Origin: DASSBR01 sp035708085
Lineage (GTDB): Bacteria; Pseudomonadota; Gammaproteobacteria; Natronospirales; DASSBR01
Assembly: GCA_035708085.1 (NCBI GenBank)
Contig: DASSTE010000034.1
Coordinates: forward strand, 1-52,134
DNA length: 52,134 bases
Direction of reading: 5' to 3'
Both the position numbers and the translations under genes were made by a program. Below are positions 9,765 through 18,765 of the stretch, piece by piece. The notes under the pieces were generated by a model, which saw only the letters and a list, made by a program, of their open reading frames with translations, was not told the origin of the DNA and made no database searches. Position 1 is the first letter of the stretch; every line of letters starts with the position of its first letter.

Positions 9765-11612
9765 ATGGCCGACGACAAAACCGCTTCCGATCTGCTGGTG
9801 GAACGCCTGATCGAGTGGGGCGTCGATACGGCCTTCGGCCTGCCCGGCGACGGCATTAACGGCTTCTACGAGGCGCTGCGCACGCACTCCGACAAGATCC
9901 GCCTGATCCACGTGCGCCATGAAGAAGCCGCCGCGATGGCGGCGAGCGGTTACGGCAAATTCACCGGCAAGCCTGCGTTGTGCGTCGCGACCGCCGCGCC
10001 CGGCGCGATCCATTTGCTGAATGGCTTGTACGACGCACGCATCGATCAGTCGCCGGTCATCGCCGTCACCGGCATGACCTACCACGACGTCATCGGCACC
10101 CATTTCCTGCAGGACATCAACCACGACGCGGTCTTGCGCGACGCGTGCTGGTATAGCCAGCGCGTGATGGGCGAGGCGCACGTCATCAACGTCACCGACA
10201 TGGCGATGCGCTTCGCGATTGCGCATCGCGGGCCGGTGCACCTGTCGATCCCGATCGACATCCAGGCCGGCAAATCCGTCACCGGCGACCGCACGATCAA
10301 AAACCCGCCCGGGTCGAGCGGCGACATCCTCTCGCAGCGCCAGCGGCGCATCCCGCCGCGCGAAGAACTGCAACGCGCCGCCGATGCGCTCAAGGGCAAA
10401 AAGAAACCGGTGATCTTCGCCGGCGCCGGTGCACGCGGCGCGGGCGACGAAGTCGAACAACTTGCAGAAAAGCTCGGCGCACCGATCGTGAAACCGTTGC
10501 TTGGCAAGGATTGCGTGCCCGACGACAGCCCGTACTGCACCGGCGGCTACGCGCTGGTCGGCACGCGTCCTTCGCAGGAAGCGATGGCCGATTGCGACGC
10601 GTTCATCATGATCGGCACGTCGAGCCCCTACATCGGCTTCATGCCCAAGCCGGGCAGCGCGGTCGGCGTTCAGATTGACGATCTGCCCGAGCGACTGGGG
10701 CTGCGATATCCGGTCGAAGTCGGTCTGGCAGGCGACGCCAAGCTGACGCTCAAAGAACTGACGCCGCTGCTCTCACGCAACGACGACCGCAACTTCCTCG
10801 AAACCGCGCAGCGCAACATGCGCGATTGGCGCGATCTGATGAAAGAACGCGCGACCGTCGTCAGCGACGACGGCCACATGAAATCCGAAGCCGTCTCATA
10901 CTGGCTCAGCCGCGCCCTCGCCGACAACGCCATCCTCTGTGGCGACTCCGGCACCGTCACCACGCTCGCCGCGCGCACCGAGTTGAAACGCGGCCAGAAT
11001 TTCTCGTTCTCCGGCACCATGTGCAGCATGGCCGCCGCGCTGCCGTACGCCATCGGCGCGCAAGTCGCGCATCCCGACCGCCAGGTCGTTGCGTTAACCG
11101 GCGACGGCAGCCTGAGCATGATGATGGGCGACCTCGCCACCTGCGCCCAGCACAACCTGCCGGTCAAAGTCGTCGTCGTCAAAAACAACCTGCTGGGCCT
11201 GATCAAGTGGGAGCAAATGGCGTACCTCGGCAATCCCGAATACGGCGTCGACCTTGCGCCGATCGACTTCATCAAAGTTGCCGAAGGTTGCGGCTTCAAG
11301 GCCTTCCACATGGAAAAGCCCGACGACTGCGAAAAGCACCTCAAGGACGCGCTGAATACGCCGGGGCCGGTGCTGGTCGAAGTCGTGGTCGACCCGAACG
11401 AAATGCCGCTCACGCCGATTATCAAAAAGCAGCATGCCAGGAATCTGGCGAAGGGGCTTGCGCGTGGCGAACCTAATCGCGAGCGGATTGCGTTAACGAT
11501 GTCGAGGGCGATGGCGCGCGAAATGACTTATGCAGCCAGTCCGGCGGGTGTGGTCGGCAGAGCCGAGGAGAAGATCAAAGACAAGTTGTCGCCGAAAGGG
11601 AAAAATGAATAA
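9765..11612 (+). CDS. ThDP-dependent enzyme, pyruvate oxidase/acetolactate synthase-like
   Basis: A 615-aa thiamine-diphosphate enzyme resembling pyruvate oxidase (PoxB) and acetolactate synthase. It has an N-terminal PYR domain with FGLPGDGIN and the catalytic Glu in RHEEAAAMAA. A central domain of the FAD/TPP type follows, and then the C-terminal ThDP pocket from GDGSLSMM to VKNN. The last ~60 residues (REMTYAASPAG onward) are a basic extension not needed for the fold. The start ATG sits behind a strong AAGGAGGGA at ideal spacing. No ALS regulatory subunit is adjacent, which favours a pyruvate-oxidase-like or other decarboxylating role over branched-chain synthesis. Confidence 0.85.
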   Translation: MADDKTASDLLVERLIEWGVDTAFGLPGDGINGFYEALRTHSDKIRLIHVRHEEAAAMAASGYGKFTGKPALCVATAAPGAIHLLNGLYDARIDQSPVIAVTGMTYHDVIGTHFLQDINHDAVLRDACWYSQRVMGEAHVINVTDMAMRFAIAHRGPVHLSIPIDIQAGKSVTGDRTIKNPPGSSGDILSQRQRRIPPREELQRAADALKGKKKPVIFAGAGARGAGDEVEQLAEKLGAPIVKPLLGKDCVPDDSPYCTGGYALVGTRPSQEAMADCDAFIMIGTSSPYIGFMPKPGSAVGVQIDDLPERLGLRYPVEVGLAGDAKLTLKELTPLLSRNDDRNFLETAQRNMRDWRDLMKERATVVSDDGHMKSEAVSYWLSRALADNAILCGDSGTVTTLAARTELKRGQNFSFSGTMCSMAAALPYAIGAQVAHPDRQVVALTGDGSLSMMMGDLATCAQHNLPVKVVVVKNNLLGLIKWEQMAYLGNPEYGVDLAPIDFIKVAEGCGFKAFHMEKPDDCEKHLKDALNTPGPVLVEVVVDPNEMPLTPIIKKQHARNLAKGLARGEPNRERIALTMSRAMAREMTYAASPAGVVGRAEEKIKDKLSPKGKNE

Positions 11613-11637
11613 AGGGTTTGGCGCCAACCGGCTTCTC

Positions 11638-11716
11638 TTCTCCCTCAGGGAGAGGGCAGGGTGAGGGGATAAATGAATACTCCCCCTCATCGCAACCTTC
11701 TCCCTGAGGGAGAAGG
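11638..11716. repeat. Inverted pair of CTCCCTCAGGGAG elements
   Basis: A plus-oriented copy (11638-11668, ending GGGTGAGGGG) faces an inverted copy (11682-11716) across 13 bases. Each unit is itself palindromic, and together they form a long hairpin after the ThDP gene. The same paired arrangement recurs at 50214-50298. Confidence 0.85.
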
Positions 11717-11751
11717 AGCAAGAACGCTGCTTCAAATCCACAACAGCGTAG

Positions 11752-11860
11752 GCGCGCGCTGTGGTGACTATTTCCAGGGCTATGTGAGGCAGGATGCCGA
11801 ACCCAGAGTCTACAGGGATGTATTTACGACGTCCCTGGAAATAGTCACCACAGCGCGCGC
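11752..11860. repeat. Long-arm palindromic element with conserved 53-nt core (copy A)
   Basis: Perfect 28-bp inverted arms (11752-11779 and 11833-11860) enclose a 53-base core. The core, read on the minus strand, is about 85% identical to the core of copy B at 36543-36638 (AATACATCCCTGTAG and GGGTTCGGC are shared). The arms themselves are not shared beyond the inner TTTCCAGGG-like bases. The right arm ends 19 bases before the start of the next gene, so its mRNA leader probably contains the hairpin. Confidence 0.9.
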
Positions 11861-11879
11861 CGGTTCGTAGCGTCCACCT

Positions 11880-14800
11880 ATGGGGCACCATTCCTCTGCT
11901 CTAGCGGCCGATATCGCCCGTAACATCCAGGGCGAAGTCCGCTTCGACCGCGGCAGCCGCGCCCTATATTCCAACGACGCCTCAGTCTACCGCCAAACCC
12001 CGATCGGCGTAGTCATCCCTAAAAGCACCAACGACGTCATCGCCACCGTGGCCGCCTGTCGCCAACACAACGCCCCGATCTTCGGCCGCGGCTGCGGCAC
12101 CGGCCTCGCGGGCCAAAGCGTCAACAACGCCGTCCTGATCGACTTCAGCAAATACCTCAACCGCATCATCGAACTCGATCCCGAACAGCGCTACGCCCGG
12201 GTCGAACCCGGGATCGTTCTCGACAGCCTTCGGGAAAAAGCGGAAAAGCACAACCTCACCTTCGGTCCCGATCCCGCCACCCACACCCGCTGCACCCTCG
12301 GCGGCATGATCGGCAACAATTCCTGCGGCGTGCACTCGATCATGTCCGGTGTCACCGCCGACAACATCGAAGCGCTCGACGTACTGCTCTACGACGGCAC
12401 GCGCATGACGGTGAAAGCCGAGACGCCGCCCAATGAACTGGAAGCGATCCTTCGCGAGAGCGGCCGCCGCGGTGACATCTACCGCCGGCTCAAGGTGCTC
12501 GGCGAACGCTACGCTGACCTGATCCGCGACCGCTACCCCAATATCCCGCGCCGCATCTCCGGCTATAACCTCGACCGCCTGCTGCCGGAAAACGGCTTCA
12601 ACGTTGCCGCCGCACTCGTCGGCACCGAAGCCACCTGTGCGTTGACGCTGAACGCGCGCTGCAAATTGATTCCCAGTCCGCAATACCGCGCGCTCGTGAT
12701 GGTCGGCTACGACGACGGCTACACCGCCGCCGAACACGCCGCCGACTTGCAACGCTACGAGCCGGTGGGCCTCGAAATGTTCGATCGCCGCCTGGTTCAA
12801 AACGAACTGGAAAAAGGCTTCCAGCGCCACACGGAACTGCTGCCCAAGGGCGATGGCTGGCTGCTGATCGAGTTCGGGGGCGACACCAAAGACGAAGCGC
12901 GCCAACGCGCCGAAAAGCTGCTGCACGACCTGAAGGGCGGCAATCACCGCGACCTGAAATTGTACGAAGAGGCGCGGGAGCAGGAACAAATCTGGACGCT
13001 GCGCGAAGGCGGCGTCGGCCACTCCAAAGTCCCCGGCAAACATCCCGGCTGGCCGTCGTTCGAAGACGCTGCCGTCGCGCCCGATCGAATCGGCGCTTTC
13101 CTGCGCGACTTCGAAAAGCTGATCAACGACCGCGGCCTCCACATCTCCGCGCTGTTCGGCCACGTCGGCGACGGCTGCGTCCACACGCGCATCGACTGGG
13201 ACTTCCGCAGCGACGAAGGCATCGCCACCTACCGCCGCACGATGGAAGACGCGGCCGATCTCGTCGTCAGCTACGGCGGCTCGCTGTCGGGCGAGCACGG
13301 GGACGGTCAGGCGCGCGGCGAATTGCTCGACCGCATGTTCGGCCCCGAGTTGACACAGGCCTTCAGCGAGTTCAAGGCGATCTGGGATCCGGACGGGCGC
13401 ATGAACCCGGGCAAGGTCGCCGACCCGTATCCGCTCGACACCAACCTGCGCATCCCGCTCACGCACCGCATCCCGCCGGTCAAGACGCAGTTCAACTATC
13501 CCGACGACGAAGGCAGCTTTGCGATGGCGACGCAGCGCTGCTTCGGAGTCGCCAAATGCCGACGCCTGGGCGGCGGCACGATGTGCCCGAGCTACATGGC
13601 GACGCGCGAGGAAAAGTATTCCACGCGCGGGCGCGCCCGGCTGCTGTTCGAGATGCTGCACGGCGAGACCATCAAGGACGGCTGGCGCAGCGAAGCCGTG
13701 AAGGATTCGCTTGATCTCTGTCTCGCCTGCAAAGGCTGCAAGGGCGACTGCCCCGTGCAGGTGGACATGGCGACGTACAAGGCCGAGTTCCTGTCGCACT
13801 ACTACCAGGGCCGGCTGCGTCCGCTGTCGGCGTACGTGTTCGGCCTGATTCCATGGGGTGCACGGATTGGCTCGTGCGCGCCCGGGCTTGCCAACATGCT
13901 CGCGAAGGTGCCGGCGCTGCGGCGGATTGCAGGCGTCACCACCGAACGCGAGCCGCCCGGATTCGCCGGCCAGACGTTCAAGGCCTGGTTCCGGCGCCGC
14001 CCACGACCGCACGGAGGCGGGCGCCGCGTCATCCTTTGGCCGGATACCTTCACCAACCACTTCGAGCCGGAAGTCGCGCAAGCCGCCGTCGCCGCGCTCG
14101 AAGCCGCCGGCTGTGAAGTCGCATTGCCGCGCGGCGGGCAACTCTGCTGCGGCCGGCCGCTGTACGACTACGGCATGCTCGATCTCGCGCGCCGCAAGCT
14201 GCGCCAGGTACTCGTACGAATGCGCGCCGATATCCGCTCCGGCACACCGATCATTGGGCTGGAACCGAGCTGCACGTCGGTCTTTCGCGACGAACTCGCC
14301 AACCTGTTCCCGAACAACGGCGACGCCGAGCGGCTCGCAAAACAGACGTTCACCTTCGCCGAGTTCATGACGCAACAAGCGGACGGTTTCAAACTCCCGC
14401 GCCTCGGCGGCAAAGCGATCGTCCACGGCCACTGTCACCACAAATCGCTGTTCGGCATGAACGACGTTTGCGACCTGCTGGATCACATGGGTATCGACTA
14501 CGAAATGCCCTCGACCGGCTGCTGCGGCGTCGCCGGCAGCTTCGGTTACGAAGCCGGTGAGCATTACGACGTTTCGATGAAGGCCGGCGAACACGTTCTG
14601 TTACCGGCAGTACGCAGAGCGTCCAAGGACACGCTGATCATCGCCAACGGCTTTTCCTGCCGCTCGCAGATCTCGTCGGCCACCGATCGCCGCGCGCTGC
14701 ACCCGGCGCAGATCGTGAAGATGGCGCTGACAGACGCACGCCACGCCGCCCAGCGTTATCCGGAAAGCGGCCGCTATCACGAGCGCCCATCACGTATAGG

Positions 14801-14885
14801 CGCGAAGGATGCAGCAGTATTGGCTACAGGCGCCGCGGCGTTCGCCGGCGCGCTCTTATGGGGCATTCGCCATCGCAGGCCTTGA
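11880..14885 (+). CDS. FAD-binding and Fe-S oxidoreductase (GlcD-GlcF fusion type)
   Basis: A 1001-aa membrane-associated flavo-iron-sulfur dehydrogenase for a 2-hydroxy acid such as D-lactate or glycolate. The N-terminal half is a VAO/GlcD-type FAD module (GRGCGTGLAGQS, GNNSCGVHS) with a FAD-oxidase C domain ending SGEHGDGQARG. The second half is GlcF-like, with Cys clusters CFGVAKCRR...MCPS and CLACKGCKGDCPV for Fe-S clusters. It then has two CCG modules (CCGRPLYDYG, CCGVAGSFGYE). A C-terminal hydrophobic helix (VLATGAAAFAGALLWG) may anchor it. The substrate is undetermined. The promoter must lie within or before the palindromic element just upstream. Confidence 0.88.
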   Translation: MGHHSSALAADIARNIQGEVRFDRGSRALYSNDASVYRQTPIGVVIPKSTNDVIATVAACRQHNAPIFGRGCGTGLAGQSVNNAVLIDFSKYLNRIIELDPEQRYARVEPGIVLDSLREKAEKHNLTFGPDPATHTRCTLGGMIGNNSCGVHSIMSGVTADNIEALDVLLYDGTRMTVKAETPPNELEAILRESGRRGDIYRRLKVLGERYADLIRDRYPNIPRRISGYNLDRLLPENGFNVAAALVGTEATCALTLNARCKLIPSPQYRALVMVGYDDGYTAAEHAADLQRYEPVGLEMFDRRLVQNELEKGFQRHTELLPKGDGWLLIEFGGDTKDEARQRAEKLLHDLKGGNHRDLKLYEEAREQEQIWTLREGGVGHSKVPGKHPGWPSFEDAAVAPDRIGAFLRDFEKLINDRGLHISALFGHVGDGCVHTRIDWDFRSDEGIATYRRTMEDAADLVVSYGGSLSGEHGDGQARGELLDRMFGPELTQAFSEFKAIWDPDGRMNPGKVADPYPLDTNLRIPLTHRIPPVKTQFNYPDDEGSFAMATQRCFGVAKCRRLGGGTMCPSYMATREEKYSTRGRARLLFEMLHGETIKDGWRSEAVKDSLDLCLACKGCKGDCPVQVDMATYKAEFLSHYYQGRLRPLSAYVFGLIPWGARIGSCAPGLANMLAKVPALRRIAGVTTEREPPGFAGQTFKAWFRRRPRPHGGGRRVILWPDTFTNHFEPEVAQAAVAALEAAGCEVALPRGGQLCCGRPLYDYGMLDLARRKLRQVLVRMRADIRSGTPIIGLEPSCTSVFRDELANLFPNNGDAERLAKQTFTFAEFMTQQADGFKLPRLGGKAIVHGHCHHKSLFGMNDVCDLLDHMGIDYEMPSTGCCGVAGSFGYEAGEHYDVSMKAGEHVLLPAVRRASKDTLIIANGFSCRSQISSATDRRALHPAQIVKMALTDARHAAQRYPESGRYHERPSRIGAKDAAVLATGAAAFAGALLWGIRHRRP

Positions 14886-14894
14886 TCTGACGCG

Positions 14895-15926
14895 TTAGGT
14901 TTCGCTGTCCGTCCAACAGAACAAGCTCGCGTAATCTGCTCCCGTACGCAGGCAAGCACGCCACGTAAGCCCACCCTCGGACATGGCTTCGCGAATGCTC
15001 GGCGCCATGAGCTTGAGAAAGCGGGCGGCGGCTTCATCGCGCAGCCTGTCGAGTCGCGACCTGCCCATCAGGTCGAGCGCCCAGTCCGGCAGCAGCGCGG
15101 CGCCGGCACCCATGAACAGGTTGCGGGCGAAGCCGGGTAGCGGGATCGGCAAGCGGATAGCGTTCAGTACCGCCAGCACCTCGCGGGTGCGCGCGTCGCA
15201 GATCAGCTCCGGGCGCATTGAATCGAAGTAGGCTTTCAGTTCGGCGAGCGACTTGGGCACATCCCGCGCACCAAGCGCTTCGGCGACGCGGGCGGTTTCG
15301 TGCAGGTAGCGGTCCTGCGCCGATCGCGGAATCCGGCCGTAGCAGTACGTCTGGTAGCCGCGCAGGAAACTCCAGGCCTCGGCGCAGTGCACCCAGGTGA
15401 GAAGGTGCGGATCCTCTGCGCTGTAGGGTCGGCCATCGGGCGCAACGCCGTGGACATGACGATGAACCGAGCGCACCCGTTCAATCGCCCGTTCGGCCGC
15501 TTCGCGCGGCGCGTAGCTGGTACGCGCAACGAAGGCGATGGTGCTGCGCAGGCGCGCGAGTGTGTCGGTGCGGAAATCGGAATGATCCCAAACGCCGGCG
15601 AGTGCCAGCGGGTGCAGGCTCTGCAGCATCAGCGCCCCGAGCCCGCCGGCCATCATGCTCGGGAAGTCGGCGTGGATCTTCCAGGTGATGGTGTCCGGCC
15701 CGAACAGCCCCGGGTCGCCCACCGGATGGTCGTAGTCCGGCGCCGGCGCGTCGCGCCGCAAGACGTCGATGACCGATTGGCGCAGACGCTTGCGGACGGG
15801 CGGCGGCAGCACCTTCATGCCGGGCAGGCGCAGACCCGGCGGCTTCCGACATTCGGACGGCGCACCGGAGCGCGGTTCATTGCGGGCTGAATCATTGCTG
15901 TCCTTCGTTGCTTCGCTAAACTGCAT
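14895..15926 (-). CDS. DUF2236 (MpaB/latex-clearing-type oxygenase family) protein
   Basis: A 343-aa protein of the DUF2236 family, which includes heme-dependent latex-clearing protein and MpaB. The conserved region starts at GLFGPDTITWKIHAD and contains LQSLHPLALAGV and RVRSVHRHVHG, with His residues suited to heme or metal binding, and later WVHCAEAWSF. No signal peptide is visible. ATG 15926 would leave only 6 bases to the divergent nudB start, so the in-frame ATG 15818 (MKVLPPPVRK), which still includes the whole conserved domain, may be the true start. A second, distinct DUF2236 gene lies at 16491. Substrate unknown. Confidence 0.8.
   Translation of the reverse strand: MQFSEATKDSNDSARNEPRSGAPSECRKPPGLRLPGMKVLPPPVRKRLRQSVIDVLRRDAPAPDYDHPVGDPGLFGPDTITWKIHADFPSMMAGGLGALMLQSLHPLALAGVWDHSDFRTDTLARLRSTIAFVARTSYAPREAAERAIERVRSVHRHVHGVAPDGRPYSAEDPHLLTWVHCAEAWSFLRGYQTYCYGRIPRSAQDRYLHETARVAEALGARDVPKSLAELKAYFDSMRPELICDARTREVLAVLNAIRLPIPLPGFARNLFMGAGAALLPDWALDLMGRSRLDRLRDEAAARFLKLMAPSIREAMSEGGLTWRACLRTGADYASLFCWTDSET
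15895..15922 (+). promoter_or_regulatory. Possible sigma-70 promoter of nudB
   Basis: TTGCTG (15895-15900) and TAAACT (15917-15922) are 16 bases apart and end 10 bases before the nudB ATG. Transcription would start almost at the start codon, giving a leaderless or nearly leaderless mRNA, which agrees with the lack of a Shine-Dalgarno. A weak match. Confidence 0.3.
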
Positions 15927-15932
15927 GGTGAC

Positions 15933-16370
15933 ATGACCCGCGGTGCTTATAAACGTCCTGAATCGATTCTGGTGGTGATTTGCACCACTGAAGGCGAAGT
16001 CCTGATGCTGCGCCGGCGCAACCCCGCCGATTTCTGGCAATCGGTTACCGGCAGTCTCCGTGTCGGTGAAACGACCACAGCTGCGGCCGCGCGGGAAGTG
16101 CGCGAGGAAACCGGCATTGGCGCCGGCGACCGGCTTGAAGACCTGGGCGTCGAAAATCGTTTCCGCATCTGGCCCGAATGGCGTCACCGCTACGCGCCCG
16201 GCGTCGAATACAACGTCGAGCACGTGCTGCGTTTGCGGCTGCTTGCCCGGTGCCCGGTAAGCCTGCATTCGACCGAGCACATGGAGTATCGCTGGCTGCC
16301 GCCGGCAGAGGCGGCCGCCCTCACCGGGTCCGCAACCAACGCTGACGCCATCCGCCGCTTCGTCGCATAA
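15933..16370 (+). CDS. nudB: Nudix hydrolase, dihydroneopterin triphosphate diphosphatase type
   Basis: A 145-aa Nudix pyrophosphohydrolase. The full Nudix box is present, from GSLRVGE through REVREETGI, with the metal-binding REVREE. The flanking features (start YKRPESILVVI, ending EYRWLPPAEA) match NudB/FolQ, which removes pyrophosphate from dihydroneopterin triphosphate in folate synthesis. In many betaproteobacteria nudB follows aspS; here it is elsewhere, between two DUF2236 genes and divergent from one. No Shine-Dalgarno is seen before the ATG. Confidence 0.82.
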   Translation: MTRGAYKRPESILVVICTTEGEVLMLRRRNPADFWQSVTGSLRVGETTTAAAAREVREETGIGAGDRLEDLGVENRFRIWPEWRHRYAPGVEYNVEHVLRLRLLARCPVSLHSTEHMEYRWLPPAEAAALTGSATNADAIRRFVA

Positions 16371-16394
16371 ACCATCCGGTAGCATGCGCCCTCG

Positions 16395-16423
16395 TTGGCT
16401 TTCGCTGACGTGGCGCGTAGTCT
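16395..16423 (+). promoter_or_regulatory. Possible sigma-70 promoter for the DUF2236/unknown-protein operon
   Basis: TTGGCT (16395-16400), a 17-base spacer and TAGTCT (16418-16423) lie in the 120-base gap after nudB, upstream of a strong AAGGAGGGA ribosome site. Match to consensus is partial. Confidence 0.35.
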
Positions 16424-16471
16424 ATTCTTGAACGCCCGCTTTTTCGTACTTCGTCCAAGGAGGGACGACCA

Positions 16472-16504
16472 ATGACTACATGCGCCCCCTATGCGCGGCA
16501 CTGA
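16472..16504 (+). CDS. Putative 10-aa leader peptide (MTTCAPYARH)
   Basis: This ATG, not that of the larger gene, sits at ideal spacing from the strong ribosome site CCAAGGAGGGACG. It encodes ten residues and stops at TGA 16502-16504, one base before an in-frame ATG (16506) of the DUF2236 gene. It may be a translated leader that hands ribosomes on by reinitiation, or the relic of a shifted start. Confidence 0.3.
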   Translation: MTTCAPYARH

Positions 16505-17300
16505 CATGGACACCGGCGCGATGGCGGCAATCGCGGGCGAGGGCATCCTCCTCGCCGGCGGCATGCGCGCGATTCTGCTGCAAGTCGCGCATCCGGCCAT
16601 CGGCCGCGGCGTAGCCGAGCACAGCAACTTCACCTACCGTGCGATGGATCGGCTGCGGGCGACGATGACATACGTGTACGGCATGACGTTCGGCAGCCCG
16701 GACGAGCGGCGCGCGATTCGCGACCAGGTCGATACCGTGCATCGCAGCATCAACGGCCCCGGCTACGACGCGCGCGACCCCGACTTGCAGCTCTGGGTGG
16801 CGGCGACGCTGTACCACACGGCGCTGATGCTGTACGAGCGCTGGGTCGGTCGCCTCGACGATTACCGCGCGGAGATCATCTACCGCCAGTACCGCATCCT
16901 CGGTGCTGCATTGCAGATGCGCGAGGAGCAGTGGCCGGCTGACCGGGCGGCGTTTCACGCGTACTGGAATGGGATGCTCGAGCGCATCTACGTGACCGAC
17001 GCGGCGCGTGAGGTTTGCCACGACCTGTTCTATCCTCACCAGGTGCCGTTGTGGGTGCGCGCCGCGATGCCGCTCAACCGGCTCATCACGGCGGGTCTTC
17101 TGCCGGCATCGATTCGGGACGCCTACGGCCTCGAATGGAACGACCGCAGGCAGCGCCGCTTCAACCAGTTCTCCAACGCGGCGAGCCTTATTTACCCGCG
17201 CATGCCGGCGCCGATCCGGAAGTTCCCGAAAATCTGGTATTTGCGCGATATGCGGCACCGGTTGGTGCGCCAGTCCGACCCGGAAGGCGAAAATGTCTGA
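16491..17300 (+). CDS. DUF2236 (MpaB-type oxygenase family) protein, second copy
   Basis: A 269-aa DUF2236 protein, shorter than and clearly divergent from the minus-strand copy at 14895-15926. Shared family features are GMRAILLQVAHPAIGRGV, TVHRSINGPGYDARDPDLQ and LQLWVAATLYHTALMLYERW in outline, with conserved His residues. No signal peptide. The start may be ATG 16491 or ATG 16506; the strong Shine-Dalgarno serves the overlapping 10-aa frame instead. The stop overlaps the next gene by 8 bases, so it is translationally coupled to the unknown protein that follows. The reaction is unknown; heme-dependent oxygenation is known for some family members. Confidence 0.78.
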   Translation: MRGTDMDTGAMAAIAGEGILLAGGMRAILLQVAHPAIGRGVAEHSNFTYRAMDRLRATMTYVYGMTFGSPDERRAIRDQVDTVHRSINGPGYDARDPDLQLWVAATLYHTALMLYERWVGRLDDYRAEIIYRQYRILGAALQMREEQWPADRAAFHAYWNGMLERIYVTDAAREVCHDLFYPHQVPLWVRAAMPLNRLITAGLLPASIRDAYGLEWNDRRQRRFNQFSNAASLIYPRMPAPIRKFPKIWYLRDMRHRLVRQSDPEGENV

Positions 17301-18738
17301 CACTGCCATCAACCACGGCGTAACAAAGTCCGCCTCGCCGGTGCCCGCCCGCGACGCGGTCGCCGGCTACGATTCGGCCTCCTCCATGTTGCGGGCGCTC
17401 GGCTTGTACCTGCACGGCTGCGATACGCCGGTGTTGGGTATCGCCTCGGCGTCGGTCGAGCCGTTTGTCGATCCGTTGCTGAAAGCGCTGGATCACGTGC
17501 CGCGTGGCGTGCGCGAGGCGCTCTTCACCTGGGGCGGCATCGCCGAGGCGCTGCCGGTCGATCGGTTTGCCGACGTGGATGCGGAGGCGGTCGCCGAATG
17601 GTGCGTAAGCCGTTACCCGCGCCGGCCGTATCCGGCGGTTTTTATCGGCTCGTCGAACGGTGCGATGGTGCACCTCGCCGCCGCGCTCGGCTGCCCGTGG
17701 CTGCCGCAGACGCTGCTGCTGCCGGTGCGGCGCCGCTACATCCACATGGACGAGCCGCGCGAGATCGCCGAGGAGACGATCGATGTCGCTCGCGACATGC
17801 TCAACGTCAATCCCGGCGTGGCGCTGCACCAGATGCACGACCCGGTCCAGGATCGCCTGCCGGTGCGGCGCATGAGCTATTTCCGGATGAAGTACCTGCA
17901 CCTGCCGCAGGCGTATCGGCGTTTCCTGGACGACTGCCTGACACTTGGCGGCCGAATTGTCATCGTCAACTGCGAGTACGGCTGGCCGACGACGCAGCTC
18001 GCCGACCGGCATTACTTTCAGTTCGGCGGCGTCGGCGGCGCGGACTTCGAGGATTTGTTCGACGGCACGCCCAGGGTGGCGGAATTTCTGGCCGAATACG
18101 GCTCGCATCGGCAGCGCTGGGATCCGCCCGAGCCGGACGCCGAGCGCGTCGAGGCGGAGTGGGGCTTCCGTGAGGAACTGCGCGCGGACATCACTACCTA
18201 CGCCGAGGCGAATCACGCGCGGGTGGAGGAAATCCGCTTCTGTCACCCAATGGAGGTCAGCGCGCCCATCGCGGACCTGCATCGCTGGTGGTACCGCGAC
18301 CGCGGCACGCCGATCAAACGCTTACTGGCGGAACAGTTCGTCTACATCGAACCGTGGTGGGCACCACGCCTCGGGGCCGTCCCGTTCTGGACGCTGTTCG
18401 GCACGCAGCCGTCGTGGCGGCGGCTGGTCGATTATCTGCGCGCGGTGCCGGCGTATGACGATATACGCATCGCGCTGTTTTCGCACGGTACGTTCTCGAT
18501 CGGCATGGCGACCGGTTCGGATTGGGAAGGACTGCTGTCGTATGCGACCCACGGCGGCGGCTTCGTCGGGGTCGACCCGCGGCTTTACCCGCTCGACATT
18601 CGCACCATCGTCGGCTTTCATCGCGACGTCAGTCGGCTGGACGAGCCGATCGAGCCGCCGGCACCGCTGACGCTGGAGGAGGCGGATGCGTTTTTTGCCG
18701 ATGCCGCGCCGGAAGGTGTTTCGTTCAATTTTGCGTAA
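17293..18738 (+). CDS. Uncharacterised ~480 aa protein (paralogue 1)
   Basis: A 481-aa protein I do not recognise as a named family. It has no signal peptide or membrane segment. A strand-turn-helix with FIGSSNGAMVHLAAAL contains G-S-S-N-G (119-123), which looks like the GxSxG nucleophile elbow of alpha/beta hydrolases. Later conserved blocks shared with paralogue 2 are HDPVQDRLPV, FQFGG, LHRWWYRDRGTP, WTLFGTQP, FSHG and GFVGVDP. ATG 17293 follows GGAAGG and overlaps the DUF2236 stop. Hydrolase identity is a guess from one motif; the conserved Trp/Tyr-rich blocks could equally serve a different fold. Confidence 0.6.
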   Translation: MSDTAINHGVTKSASPVPARDAVAGYDSASSMLRALGLYLHGCDTPVLGIASASVEPFVDPLLKALDHVPRGVREALFTWGGIAEALPVDRFADVDAEAVAEWCVSRYPRRPYPAVFIGSSNGAMVHLAAALGCPWLPQTLLLPVRRRYIHMDEPREIAEETIDVARDMLNVNPGVALHQMHDPVQDRLPVRRMSYFRMKYLHLPQAYRRFLDDCLTLGGRIVIVNCEYGWPTTQLADRHYFQFGGVGGADFEDLFDGTPRVAEFLAEYGSHRQRWDPPEPDAERVEAEWGFREELRADITTYAEANHARVEEIRFCHPMEVSAPIADLHRWWYRDRGTPIKRLLAEQFVYIEPWWAPRLGAVPFWTLFGTQPSWRRLVDYLRAVPAYDDIRIALFSHGTFSIGMATGSDWEGLLSYATHGGGFVGVDPRLYPLDIRTIVGFHRDVSRLDEPIEPPAPLTLEEADAFFADAAPEGVSFNFA

Positions 18739-18765
18739 CGGAATAGCCGCGAGGTTCGTGTTCGA

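Noticed and set aside
11982..14594. Long open frame on the minus strand inside the FAD/Fe-S gene
   Set aside because: High GC content opens antisense frames; the product is Arg/Ala/Val-rich with no domain. The same applies to the minus-strand frame inside clpB (898-2475) and to the one across the PqqU-like gene (40281-42332).
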